From Pirellulaceae bacterium (GTDB taxonomy: Bacteria > Planctomycetota > Planctomycetia > Pirellulales > Pirellulaceae), in the NCBI GenBank assembly GCA_024102795.1, contig JAGFJK010000327.1, positions 1-46,306 of the forward strand: a DNA stretch of 46,306 bases. Reading direction: 5' to 3'. The translations under genes were made by a program, and so were the position numbers. This document shows, in pieces, positions 25,736 to 34,081 of the stretch. Position 1 is the first letter of the stretch, and the number at the start of each line of letters is the position of its first letter. The notes below the pieces were generated by a model. The model did no database searches, was not told the DNA's origin, and saw nothing but the letters and a program-made list of their open reading frames with translations.

Positions 25736-27178
25736 GTGACGCACAAGGCTCCAAATCGGCGAACACCGCATCGGCGGAACAGCAGGCCCCACGGCCGCTG
25801 GTCGCGCCGCGAACTGCTGCAGCGGTCGGCGGCCGGGTTTGGCGGCCTGGCACTGGCGGCCCTGCTGGGTGAGCAACCGCGGGCCGAGTCGCCCGCCGGC
25901 GCTGCCGGACCGCATTTCGCGCCGCGAGCCAGGCGGGTCATCTTTCTGTTCATGCACGGCGGCCCGTCGCAAGTCGACACGTTCGACTACAAGCCGCTGC
26001 TGGAACGCGATCATGGCCAGCCGCTGCCGTTCCCCAAGCCGCGGGTGGTGTCGAGCGCCACCGGCAGCCTGTTGCGTTCGCCTTGGTCGTTCCGGCAATA
26101 CGGCCAGTCAGGGGCCTGGGTCAGCGAATTGTTTCCGCACGTGGCCGGCTGCGTAGACGACCTGTGCATCATCCGTTCGATGCATTGTTCCAATTCGCGG
26201 CACGGCGCCGCGCTGCTGGAACTGCACACCGGCAGCGACACGTTCGTGCGGCCGAGCATGGGATCGTGGATCACGTACGGCCTGGGCTCGGAGAACCACG
26301 ATCTGCCGGGCTACGTGACGCTTTGCCCCACGCTGACCCACGGCGGCGCGAACGCCTTCGGTTCGGCCTTCCTGCCCGCCGACTTTCAGGGCACTCCGAT
26401 CGGCAACGCCAGCATCCCGTCGGACCAGGCGCGAATCCCGTTCATCGCGGCGGCCGACCCAGCGCCGCAGCGGCTGCAGCGCATGGAATTGGACCTGCTG
26501 CGGCAGCTCAACACGCAGCGGCTGGACCGGACCGGGCCCGACGACGAACTGGAGGCCCGCATCGAGTCGTTCGAGCTGGCGTTCCGCATGCAGGCGGCCG
26601 CTCCCGAACTGCAGGAGATCGGCGACGAGACGGCGGCCACCTGCCGCGACTACGGGCTGGACGACGAGGCCACTCGGAACTTCGGCCGGCAGTGCCTGAT
26701 GGCTCGGCGGTTCGTCGAGCGGGGCGTGCGGTTCGTGCAGTGCACGCACAGCTACAAATGGGATCAACACTCGAATCTGAAGGCCGGCCACGCCCGCAAC
26801 GCGCTGGAGGTGGATCGGCCAATCGCCGCGCTGCTGCGGGACCTGAAAGCTCGCGGGCTGCTCGACGACACCCTGGTGCTGTGGGGCGGCGAGTTCGGCC
26901 GCACCCCGGTCGCCCAGGGCGACGACGGCCGCGACCACAACCCGCAAGGCTATACCATGTGGCTGGCCGGCGGTGGCGTGCGGGCCGGCATGACCTACGG
27001 CAGCACGGACGATTACGGTTACTACGCCGTGCAGGACAAGGTGCACGTGCACGACCTGCACGCCACGCTGCTGCACCTGCTGGGGCTGGACCACACGCGG
27101 CTGACCTATCGTTACGCGGGCCGCGACTTCCGCCTGACTGACGTGCACGGCGAAGTCGTGCGGGCGATCCTGAGCTGA
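25736..27178 (+). CDS. DUF1501 domain-containing protein, Tat-exported
   Basis: 480 residues starting at a GTG (25736) with GGAG seven bases upstream. A twin-arginine signal (WSRRELLQRSAAGFGGLALA) is followed by the DUF1501 fold, which is sulfatase/alkaline-phosphatase-like: VIFLFMHGGPSQVDTFDY near the N-terminus, IIRSMHCSNSRHGAALLELH, and LWGGEFGRTPVAQGDDGRDH near the C-terminus, which carry the probable metal ligands. The pairing of DUF1549/DUF1553 with DUF1501 is among the commonest planctomycete gene pairs; the reaction is not established. Both proteins should be exported, the first by Sec and this one folded through Tat. Confidence 0.9.
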   Translation: MTHKAPNRRTPHRRNSRPHGRWSRRELLQRSAAGFGGLALAALLGEQPRAESPAGAAGPHFAPRARRVIFLFMHGGPSQVDTFDYKPLLERDHGQPLPFPKPRVVSSATGSLLRSPWSFRQYGQSGAWVSELFPHVAGCVDDLCIIRSMHCSNSRHGAALLELHTGSDTFVRPSMGSWITYGLGSENHDLPGYVTLCPTLTHGGANAFGSAFLPADFQGTPIGNASIPSDQARIPFIAAADPAPQRLQRMELDLLRQLNTQRLDRTGPDDELEARIESFELAFRMQAAAPELQEIGDETAATCRDYGLDDEATRNFGRQCLMARRFVERGVRFVQCTHSYKWDQHSNLKAGHARNALEVDRPIAALLRDLKARGLLDDTLVLWGGEFGRTPVAQGDDGRDHNPQGYTMWLAGGGVRAGMTYGSTDDYGYYAVQDKVHVHDLHATLLHLLGLDHTRLTYRYAGRDFRLTDVHGEVVRAILS

Positions 27179-27195
27179 CCGGTGGTGAGCGCCTG

Positions 27196-27293
27196 CGAAT
27201 CCCGGCAAATCGTTAGGCTTTTCGCTAACACGTCCGCGCCGCCGCACACGAATCCCGCCGGCTTGCCCGGCGGATCGTTAGGCTTTTCGCTAA
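27196..27293. repeat. Pair of short direct repeats with hairpin
   Basis: CGAATCCCGGC followed by ATCGTTAGGCTTTTCGCTAA occurs at 27196-27228 and, with an inserted CCGCCGG/CCCGGCGG hairpin, at 27249-27293. TTAG...CTAA forms a small stem over a T-run, so the pair could terminate DUF1501 transcription. Confidence 0.65.
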
Positions 27294-27295
27294 GA

Positions 27296-27825
27296 CCCGG
27301 GGCAAGCCACCTTGATATCACTCTGGCTCCCTCCCCGGCTTCGGGGACGTGCAGCTTTTGAGTTGTTTTGACGAGGGGATTTGGCGATATGACCGAGGGA
27401 AAACGTGGACAGCCTGGACTCCGGCGAGCGCTCCCCCCTGGAAATCCCTCTGGCCCCCTCCCCGGCTTCCGGGGAGGGCTGGGGAGGGGCTCTTGTGCAC
27501 CCTGTTTTGGCGCAGTTGGCACTCGATGGAGTCACCTAACACCTGTCGCACATGAGAATCCAGATCCTAAACTGATGTTCGACTCGTCCGAAATCCGCGT
27601 CCCGCGAGTGGCCATGTGCGAATTGAGCGAATTGCTTTGTTCCATAGTCCCGCAGGCCCCTCCCCAGCCCTCCCCGAAGCGGGGAGGGAGCCAGAGGGAT
27701 CTCAAGGGGGGAGTGCTCGCCGAAGCCCAGGCCGTCCCTGGTCTCCCTCGTTTGTCGCGCCAAACTCCCTCGCCAAAGCAACTCCAAAACTGCACGACCC
27801 CGAAGCGGGGAGCGAGCCAGGAGTG
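27296..27825. repeat. Long inverted-repeat element (copy 3)
   Basis: The left arm has GTGCAGCTTTTGAGTTGTTTT (27348-27368) and the GC-rich hairpin at 27456-27487. The centre contains CACCTAACACCTGTCGCAC-like sequence as GTCACCTAACACCTG. The right arm has CCCCTCCCCAGCCCTCCCCG at 27657 and ends with CTCCAAAACTGCACGACC near 27800. It occupies the gap between the convergent DUF1501 and CRTAC1 genes, so its hairpins may terminate both. Confidence 0.78.
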
Positions 27826-27848
27826 ACTCTTGATGGGGCGGTATGCCC

Positions 27849-29603
27849 TCAGGGCTCAACGAGCAACACCGCTTGATCCACGGCCACGTTGTCCAGCGTC
27901 TGCGCGCGTCCGCTGGGCCAGGTGACGGTCAGTGAGACGGGGTCGGCGTTCGCGCCGAGCCCGAAGATCAATGCCGGCTCGTGAGACGAAGCAAAGCTGG
28001 TCCCGCCGCAAAGCTGCTGCACCCGCTGCCGGTCCTGGCCGCGGACGGTCACGTGCGCGCCGACGCAGCGGCGGTTGCTGGTCGTGCCGATCAGCCGCAG
28101 CTTCAGCCAGTGGCCGCGCCGCGATTCGTTTCGCAACAGGGCGGCCGGTTGGTTCTGGTGCACGACGGCCAGATCCAGGTCGCCATCGTCGTCGTAGTCG
28201 CCCGCCGCCACGCCGCGGCCCACGAGCGGTTGTTCGAAGATCGGCCCCGACAGCGAGCCGCATTCGGCCCACTGGTCGCCGCGCAGGGTGAACAGTTGCG
28301 GCCGCATGGCGTAGACCTTTTCCAGTGGATCGATGTGGCCGTTCGTGACGAACAGCTCGTCATGCCCGTCCTGATTCAGGTCGGCCAGCACGGTGCCAAA
28401 ACCGAGCAAGGCATACGTGGGATTGTGCAGCCCCATGATGCCCGTCACGTCCTCGAAACCGCGCGGTCCCAGATTGCGGTACAGCGTGTTGGACTCTTCG
28501 TAGTAGTGCGTGGAGTAGATATCCAAGAAGCCATTGTCGTCGAAGTCCCCCACAGCCAGCCCCATGCTGGCCTGCCGGTGCCCGCGATGATCCACCGCGC
28601 AGCCCAGCAGCGTGGCCGATTCGCGGAAGGACTGCCCGCCGCCTTCGTTGACGAACAGAAAGTTCTCGGTCGTGTCGTTGGCCACGTAGATGTCCGGCAA
28701 GCCGTCGCCGGTGAAGTCGGCCACCGCCACGCCCAAAGCGCGGTTCCCAGGACCATACAGGCCCAGACGCTGCGCGGACGCCAGAAATGTCCCGTCCCCT
28801 TGATTCACGTAGCACTCGTCGGCCGCCGGCGGCACGTCGCGCGGATGGCAGATCCTCAGTTTGCCCTGCCGGTCCCGGCACTCGATCGGCTGCCGCGGGT
28901 CGTAGTCGCAGTAGTTGGCCACATACAGATCCAGGTCGCCGTCCTGGTCCAGATCGGCCCAGGCGGCCGAACTGCTCCACCGCGGATCGTCGACGCCCGC
29001 CGTGGCACTCAGCTCCACGAACGTCCCGTCACCCTGGTTCTGGAAAAGCGAGTTCCGCCCGACGTTGGTCACGTAAATGTCGTCGAATCCGTCGTTGTCG
29101 AAGTCGCCGATCGCCACTCCCTGGCTGTACTGCGGTTCGACGAGCCGGGCGGGGGATGTGACCGGAGCGAACGTGCCCTGACCCTGGTTGCGATAGAGTT
29201 GATCCACGGGCGCCGAGGCGAGATCCGTGGCCGTTGGATCGCCACCCTGACAGAGAAGCAAGTCCAGCCGGCCATCGCCGTCGTAGTCCAGCCAGCCGGC
29301 ACCACCTCCAATCGATTCGACCATCAGAGCCTGGTCCGACTGCCCGTTGAGGTACACGAAATCAATCCCGGCAGCCTGGTGGACGTCGCGTAACTGAGGG
29401 CAATCATCGACCGATAACTGGGGCAACTCGGACGAGGAGGTCTGGGGGATGTCCACATCGAACGGTGACGCGACCGGCGGAGCAGTGCCGGCCGAGCCCG
29501 GTACAGGCGAATTCGCGGCGGGTGTCGGACCGCAGCCCGAGCTGCCGATCCAGGCCACGGCCAAAGACAACCACAGCAGTCGTGACGAGCGGCCCATGGC
29601 CAT
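27849..29603 (-). CDS. CRTAC1-type FG-GAP/VCBS lipoprotein with ASPIC/UnbV domain
   Basis: 584 residues from the ATG at 29603 (GGAG upstream), giving a lipoprotein signal (LLWLSLAVAWIGSSGC, C24). Seven calcium-binding FG-GAP steps follow, for example WLDYDGDGRLDLLL, IGDFDNDGFDDIYV, WADLDQDGDLDLYV, VADFTGDGLPDIYV and AGDYDDDGDLDLAV, which should close a beta-propeller. The C-terminal part (VGAHVTVRGQDRQRVQQLCGG, then VTWPSGRAQTLDNV) is the ASPIC/UnbV domain found with CRTAC1 proteins. Located at the cell surface or in the periplasm; ligand unknown. In planctomycetes this type of gene commonly neighbours TPR, DUF1559 and small carboxypeptidase-regulatory-like lipoprotein genes, as here. An in-frame ATG at 29684 lies in the terminator of the upstream gene and is rejected. 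Confidence 0.88.
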   Translation of the reverse strand: MAMGRSSRLLWLSLAVAWIGSSGCGPTPAANSPVPGSAGTAPPVASPFDVDIPQTSSSELPQLSVDDCPQLRDVHQAAGIDFVYLNGQSDQALMVESIGGGAGWLDYDGDGRLDLLLCQGGDPTATDLASAPVDQLYRNQGQGTFAPVTSPARLVEPQYSQGVAIGDFDNDGFDDIYVTNVGRNSLFQNQGDGTFVELSATAGVDDPRWSSSAAWADLDQDGDLDLYVANYCDYDPRQPIECRDRQGKLRICHPRDVPPAADECYVNQGDGTFLASAQRLGLYGPGNRALGVAVADFTGDGLPDIYVANDTTENFLFVNEGGGQSFRESATLLGCAVDHRGHRQASMGLAVGDFDDNGFLDIYSTHYYEESNTLYRNLGPRGFEDVTGIMGLHNPTYALLGFGTVLADLNQDGHDELFVTNGHIDPLEKVYAMRPQLFTLRGDQWAECGSLSGPIFEQPLVGRGVAAGDYDDDGDLDLAVVHQNQPAALLRNESRRGHWLKLRLIGTTSNRRCVGAHVTVRGQDRQRVQQLCGGTSFASSHEPALIFGLGANADPVSLTVTWPSGRAQTLDNVAVDQAVLLVEP

Positions 29604-29683
29604 GCACGCTCCGGGAGAACCTGGCGCCTGGCGCGGTAAGCGATGGGCGGCGACTGGCGTTGTCCCCAAGGGAGGAATGGTCA

Positions 29684-29720
29684 CAAAAAAAGCCCAGGCC
29701 CCCGTTGCCGGGAGCCTGGG
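29684..29720 (-). terminator. Intrinsic terminator of the DUF1559 gene
   Basis: On the minus strand, CCCAGGC...GCCTGGGC arms, with inner CCCGG pairing, are followed by seven T residues (the AAAAAAA run at 29685-29691 on the plus strand). This is the clearest rho-independent terminator in the window, about 80 bp after the DUF1559 stop. It separates that gene from the CRTAC1 gene. Confidence 0.85.
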
Positions 29721-29799
29721 ACCAAGGTCTCAGACGAAGGAATCGGTTGTGACAAGCCCGCGGGCCGTCATCAGACGGGTTTCGAACCCGTCAAGCGTG

Positions 29800-30900
29800 T
29801 TACCGAGTGGGAACCTCAACCGCTTCGTTGCCGTCCTTGGTGGCCAGGGCATAGCGCACGAAGTGGTCCAGATTCTCGGTGAAGTACTGCACGCTGCCAT
29901 CCGCCAGGGTGGCGCCCGCGACACCCGGATGGTTGCTGCTCCAGCCGTGGCAGCGCACGTCGCCGGCACCTTGCAACCAGGCGGGGTTCTTGTTGTTCAT
30001 CGGGTTACGCAGGGTGTTAATGGCCGCCAAGGGGCTCATCCACGCCGCGTCCACCGTGTGGTTGCGGTCGTGCCGCTGCGGGTTGTTGCCACCGTTCCAA
30101 TGCATGTCCTCGAAGAACATGATGGTGTTCGAAGTGCCGTCCAGGATGTCGGCCAGGCGAGCGGACCCGCGGTAGGCAAACACGCCGTTCACGTGCTGGT
30201 TCAGGTCGGTGTACCCCACTTCCGTCCAGGGAGTTCCGGCACCGCCCTTGACAAAGTACGTGTTGCACAACACGGGATTGTTGGAGGGAATTCCGCAGTA
30301 GAAGTCTGGCACTGCGCCGCAGTCCTTCCAGCCGCCCCAGATGTGCCCCATGTTGCCCACGTAATCAATGCCGGCGCCCGAAAACTGGCTGCCGCTGGAA
30401 CCGTTCTGATATCCGCCGTTCTGGTTCGTGCGCAGGTTGGGCTGCTGGTTGGACGGGCAGAGCAGCACCTTGAGGATGGTCTGCCGCAGCAACACGTTGT
30501 TGCCCGGCTGCGTCAGCAGCGTACCGCCGTTGTTCTCCGTGTTGCCATACGGAGGTTCGCCGGGGTTGGCCGCATTGCCGATGTAGTCAATTTTGTCGAA
30601 CAGCGGCTGCTGTTCCATGAAAGGCAGGGCCCCGCAAACCCACGAGAACGAGCCGCGACGACCCCAGATGGCGTCATTGTTGTACGGCAACTGGCCGAAC
30701 GTGTCGTTGTAGTTATGGGCGGCCAGACCCAGTTGCTTCAGGTTGTTCGAGCACGACATGCGGCGAGCCGCTTCGCGGGCCGCCTGCACCGCGGGCAAGA
30801 GCAGGGCCACCAGAATTCCGATGATGGCGATAACTACCAGCAGTTCCACCAACGTGAAACCGCCCCGGCCCTGCAATCGCCGGAACGAAAGCTTAGGCAT
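29800..30900 (-). CDS. DUF1559 domain-containing pseudopilin-like protein
   Basis: 366 residues with a type IV prepilin leader: basic [14 protein letters not shown], cleavage after G14 before F15, the conserved Glu at mature position 5, and the hydrophobic helix [40 protein letters not shown] and a C-terminal [17 protein letters not shown] region are DUF1559 hallmarks. These proteins are expanded in planctomycetes and presumably assemble into, or are exported by, a type II secretion/type IV pilus-like machine; individual roles are unknown. A strong RBS (GGGAGGAAGG) precedes the ATG. The small lipoprotein gene lies 120 bp upstream, probably in one transcript, and the terminator at 29684-29720 ends it. 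Confidence 0.92.
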   Translation of the reverse strand: MPKLSFRRLQGRGGFTLVELLVVIAIIGILVALLLPAVQAAREAARRMSCSNNLKQLGLAAHNYNDTFGQLPYNNDAIWGRRGSFSWVCGALPFMEQQPLFDKIDYIGNAANPGEPPYGNTENNGGTLLTQPGNNVLLRQTILKVLLCPSNQQPNLRTNQNGGYQNGSSGSQFSGAGIDYVGNMGHIWGGWKDCGAVPDFYCGIPSNNPVLCNTYFVKGGAGTPWTEVGYTDLNQHVNGVFAYRGSARLADILDGTSNTIMFFEDMHWNGGNNPQRHDRNHTVDAAWMSPLAAINTLRNPMNNKNPAWLQGAGDVRCHGWSSNHPGVAGATLADGSVQYFTENLDHFVRYALATKDGNEAVEVPTR

Positions 30901-31020
30901 GGACCTTCCTCCCTCTGAGACAAAAGTAAAACAACCGATGATTTCTCTACGTCAAATGCCTCGCCGCTATCACAATACCGTCGGTTGTCCTGTCGAGGCC
31001 ACAGCACAACGACATTCGCT

Positions 31021-31476
31021 TCACGGAATGGTGATGTCGATCTCGTTCTTGCCAGCCACCACTTCGATTTCCTTGGTCGACGTCTCGGCCGAGCCGAAGG
31101 CCGCCAGGTCTTGCGGCAGTTGCGGCACACCAGGCGTCGGTCCCTGCCCGCCAGGTTGATAGGCTCCCGCACCACCTCGCAGGGCCTGCAGGACCACCTT
31201 GTATTTGCCGGCGGCCGCTCCCGGCAGCCCCTTGCCGGCAAAGCCGGTTAAGGCCTGATAGGTCCCGTCGGCATTGACCAGCAGGTCAGGCGACGGACGC
31301 GCAGGATCGTCCGATGCCAGGGCGACCTTGAACGAGTCCCCTGGCGGTTGCCCGTTAATCGAGATCCGGCCGGTCAGCGGGTGCAGTCGAGGCCCGTCGT
31401 ACCCGCTGCCGCAACCTCCCATCCAAGTCAGTGCCAGCAGGCAAAAGCTGCTCAAGACCAGCGTGCGAGACTTCAC
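31021..31476 (-). CDS. Small lipoprotein with transthyretin-like (carboxypeptidase regulatory) beta fold
   Basis: 151 residues from a GTG at 31476 (AGGAG six bases upstream); a TTG one codon earlier is the alternative. The signal LVLSSFCLLALTWMGGC gives lipidated C22. The remainder (LTGRISINGQPP, GTYQALTGFAGKGLPGAAAG, KYKVVLQAL, EIEVVAGKNEIDITIP) matches the G-x-V-x-x-x-G-x-P pattern of small beta-sandwich lipoproteins usually found beside DUF1559 genes in planctomycetes. Function unknown. It is probably co-transcribed with the DUF1559 gene. Confidence 0.8.
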   Translation of the reverse strand: MKSRTLVLSSFCLLALTWMGGCGSGYDGPRLHPLTGRISINGQPPGDSFKVALASDDPARPSPDLLVNADGTYQALTGFAGKGLPGAAAGKYKVVLQALRGGAGAYQPGGQGPTPGVPQLPQDLAAFGSAETSTKEIEVVAGKNEIDITIP

Positions 31477-31757
31477 CAAGATCTCCTCGATTCAAACTTC
31501 GTTGATGTGCCTTCGACCGGCGGCAGGTGCCATGCTGTTGTCACCGCGGTCGAGAACAACTTGCATGAGCTGAAGGGGCGAGCGAACTTGCCAGCCAACA
31601 CTTTGTGAGTCGCCAGCCGACTGGCCAACTACCTGCCTGAGAGCGGATCGAGAATCGCCGAGGCTCTCGTATCCAACCACCAGGGGCAGAGTTCGTGGTT
31701 GTAGTCGGCGAGCGAACGTCTTGTGCGGAATGACCTTCGGGACCGCCAAGCCTCCAG

Positions 31758-31786
31758 TTTATACCAATGTTGGAGTTTCAAGTAAA
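31758..31786 (-). promoter_or_regulatory. Candidate promoter for the lipoprotein-DUF1559 unit
   Basis: Read on the minus strand, TTTACT (31786-31781) and TATAAA (31763-31758) are separated by 17 bp. They lie in an AT-rich patch that stands out from the surrounding GC-rich DNA. The distance to the lipoprotein start is about 280 bp, which would give a long leader. The remainder of the 456-bp gene-free stretch 31477-31932 shows no gene. Confidence 0.35.
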
Positions 31787-31932
31787 GAATCCACAAAACA
31801 CATTTTACTTCGCCAACCGCAGTTTCACACAAAAAATTCTCGCCCAAACCTGCCTGCAGACGGGAAATTCCGTCAAAGATACTTCATTCAGGGGGAGATG
31901 TCGTGTGCTGTCGAGTGGAGTTTGTGGGGACT

Positions 31933-33225
31933 TTATTGGATTAATCGGATGCCGTCGATCCGCCGACGCAGCTTTTGCGCGACTGTCACCTGGCCGCAGG
32001 CTTCAAAATAATCGGCCATCTGCTCCAGCAGCGGCGCGGGCACCGAGCGGGCGTCGGGCAACCTGAGCAGAGCCTTCCGCAAGTCCCGTCCGGTCGTGGA
32101 GAGACGTTCCCATCGATCCACTTCCGGTAACCGTTGCGATTGGCGCAGCACGCCGGCCATTTGGTGCTGCGCGATCCAATCGTACGGATTGCGGGCCAGC
32201 GCCTCGCGCAAGGATTCCTCGGCCTGTTCTGTCTTGCCCTGTCGTCCCAGCAGCCAGCCCTTGCAGCGCCAGAAGCGATTGTCGTCCACAGCCTCCGCCG
32301 GGGCTTGCCTGAGCAACTCCGCCACGCGCTGCAGATCTCCATCGTTCACGGCCTGGTCCAGAAAGAAAGCCAAGAGTTCCATGTTGTCGGGGAACCTCTG
32401 CAAGTACCCCAGCATGATCTGTTCATGTTCCGGAGCCGCCTGGCCCGCGGCGGCCGTCGCGGAACTGGCGCCCGCGGGCTTGGCCAGCGCAGGGTTCGCA
32501 CTGTCCTGCAAGCCAGCCGAATGCACGAAATGCATGGCTCGAGCCGCCAGGAAGATCGGGTTCTCCGGTTCGGCCGTCAGCCAGCGGTTGTTCAGTTCGT
32601 AGCCGTTCGAGAAGGTGATCCAGTCGGTCCCCAGCAGATAGACATAGTTTTCCGGCAAGTCGCAGTCGGTGTCCAAGGCCGCGTGGATCTCGCGGACCAG
32701 CTTCCGCCGCTGCAGCGTTTGAGCGTAAAAGAAAATCAACCGCTGCCGGGCCTCGCACTGCCGCGGCTCCAGCCGCAGAATCCGCTCGCAGGTCGCCACG
32801 CCCTCGAACGGCCGGTTCAGCGGGCCGAACAGCAGCGTCGATCGCTCCAGCAAGGCCGGGACCGTCCGCGGATGCTCGTCGGGCAACCGTTCCAGCAGCC
32901 GCGACGCCTGCTCGTAGTTTCCTTGCTGCTGCTGCGCCTCGGCCCAGAAAATCCAGGGATCGGCGTTTTGCGGCTCCCAGCCGGCCCAGGCACTCGCCAG
33001 CCGGTCCAGCCGCGGCCAATCCGCCGCCTGCAGCGCCTCGCGACAGGCTGGTTCAAAGCGGGCCAGTTGCCTGTTCCGCCAGAATGTGTAACCGGCCCAG
33101 GCACCGGCCGAAAGCAGGGCCAGGAGAACCAAGACCAGGCCCAGCATTCGCCAGCGAACCCGTCTTACTAGAGTCCGGGCCGATCCGAGCGCCGGTGGAT
33201 CCGTCAGCCGCGCTGAGTCATTCAT
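31933..33225 (-). CDS. Membrane-anchored tetratricopeptide-repeat protein
   Basis: 430 residues from the ATG at 33225; an in-frame ATG at 33297 would add 24 residues and neither has a clear RBS. A short basic N-terminus (LVRRVRWRM) is followed by one membrane helix (about 28-47, LGLVLVLLALLSAGAWAGYTF). Helical TPR-like repeats run to the end, for example WIFWAEAQQQQGNYEQASRL, RFWRCKGWLLGRQGKTEQAE and LLEQMADYFEACGQVTVAQK. Proteins of this type accompany CRTAC1 and DUF1559 genes in planctomycetes and probably scaffold periplasmic partners (inference). Upstream lie 856 bp without a gene (33226-34081). Confidence 0.78.
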   Translation of the reverse strand: MNDSARLTDPPALGSARTLVRRVRWRMLGLVLVLLALLSAGAWAGYTFWRNRQLARFEPACREALQAADWPRLDRLASAWAGWEPQNADPWIFWAEAQQQQGNYEQASRLLERLPDEHPRTVPALLERSTLLFGPLNRPFEGVATCERILRLEPRQCEARQRLIFFYAQTLQRRKLVREIHAALDTDCDLPENYVYLLGTDWITFSNGYELNNRWLTAEPENPIFLAARAMHFVHSAGLQDSANPALAKPAGASSATAAAGQAAPEHEQIMLGYLQRFPDNMELLAFFLDQAVNDGDLQRVAELLRQAPAEAVDDNRFWRCKGWLLGRQGKTEQAEESLREALARNPYDWIAQHQMAGVLRQSQRLPEVDRWERLSTTGRDLRKALLRLPDARSVPAPLLEQMADYFEACGQVTVAQKLRRRIDGIRLIQ

Positions 33226-33322
33226 CAAGGGCACGCCACGGGGTTTCGGGATAAGTTCCGCTAATAGATGTTTCGCACCTGCCATGCCAATCGGCAAGTA
33301 CCCGCGTGGTCATTCGTGCTGC

Positions 33323-33406
33323 ATCCGTAGCATGGGCTTCCAGCCCGTGATCCTGGACGCGCCGTATCCGTAGCATGGGCTTCCAGCCCGTGATGTGATC
33401 CTGGGC
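33323..33406. repeat. Two copies of a 43-bp hairpin repeat
   Basis: ATCCGTAG followed by CATGGGCTTCCAGCCCGTGA occurs at 33323-33350 and 33366-33393, each followed by a GATCCTGG block. The core forms an imperfect hairpin (CATGGGCT/AGCCCGTG). Confidence 0.75.
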
Positions 33407-33589
33407 GTGATGGTGATTTCGACATCTCTCGAAGCGCCGCCGATGTTCCACCAGGCGCATTGTGCCGCGCCTGCGGCGAACTGACTGCATTCTCCCCATC
33501 CTGCCAAATCGACCCCAGAGGTCAATGGTCCACAAGCTGTTTGGTATTCGCACAGGCGATGGGAACAGAACGGCCCCCACAAGTCACTT

Positions 33590-34070
33590 CTGGCTCCCTC
33601 CCCGCTTCGGGGTCGTGCAGCTTATAAGTTGTCTTTTTGCAGTGTTTACAGCGTTCTGAGAGCGTCCCTAGCGTTCCCTACTGCCGAAGTCGTTGCACAG
33701 TCGCTCAATTCTCAATTTGCAATTTGCAATCACGAGTCCCGGAGTTTCATGCTTTAATCAAGCGCCGCCGAAGCACACCGTGAATTCTGGTGCACGCCGC
33801 GCTCTCTCCACTTTGAATCCCGCTAGGCAAACCGGCGGGATTCGAAATGCTGAGTTGGGACACCAGGACAAAGAGCCCCTCCCCAGCCCTCCCCGGAAGC
33901 CGGGGAGGGAGCCAGAGGGATATCAAGGGGGAGCGCTCGCCGCAGTGGAGGGCGAAACTCGTGAGTCACGCCAAATCCCTTTGAAATAACAACTTATAAG
34001 CTGCATGACCTCGAAGCCGGGGAGGGAGCCAGAGGGATATCAAAAGGGGGAACGCTCGCCAAAGGGCAGG
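33590..34070. repeat. Long inverted-repeat element, rearranged copy (copy 4)
   Basis: The left end is CTCCCTCCCCGCTTCGGGGT then CGTGCAGCTTATAAGTTGTC (33596-33633). The usual centre is absent and replaced by unrelated sequence that includes CAATTTG heptamers at about 33705-33732. The right arm resumes at CCCCTCCCCAGCCCTCCCCG (33877) and ends with AACAACTTATAAGCTGCATG at 33988-34007. A further arm fragment (GAGGGAGCCAGAGGGATATC) then runs almost into the stop of the giant gene. The hairpin CCCTCCCCGG/CCGGGGAGGG at 33887-33909 may terminate the giant gene at 34082. Confidence 0.72.
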
Positions 34071-34081
34071 AAACTGGCACG

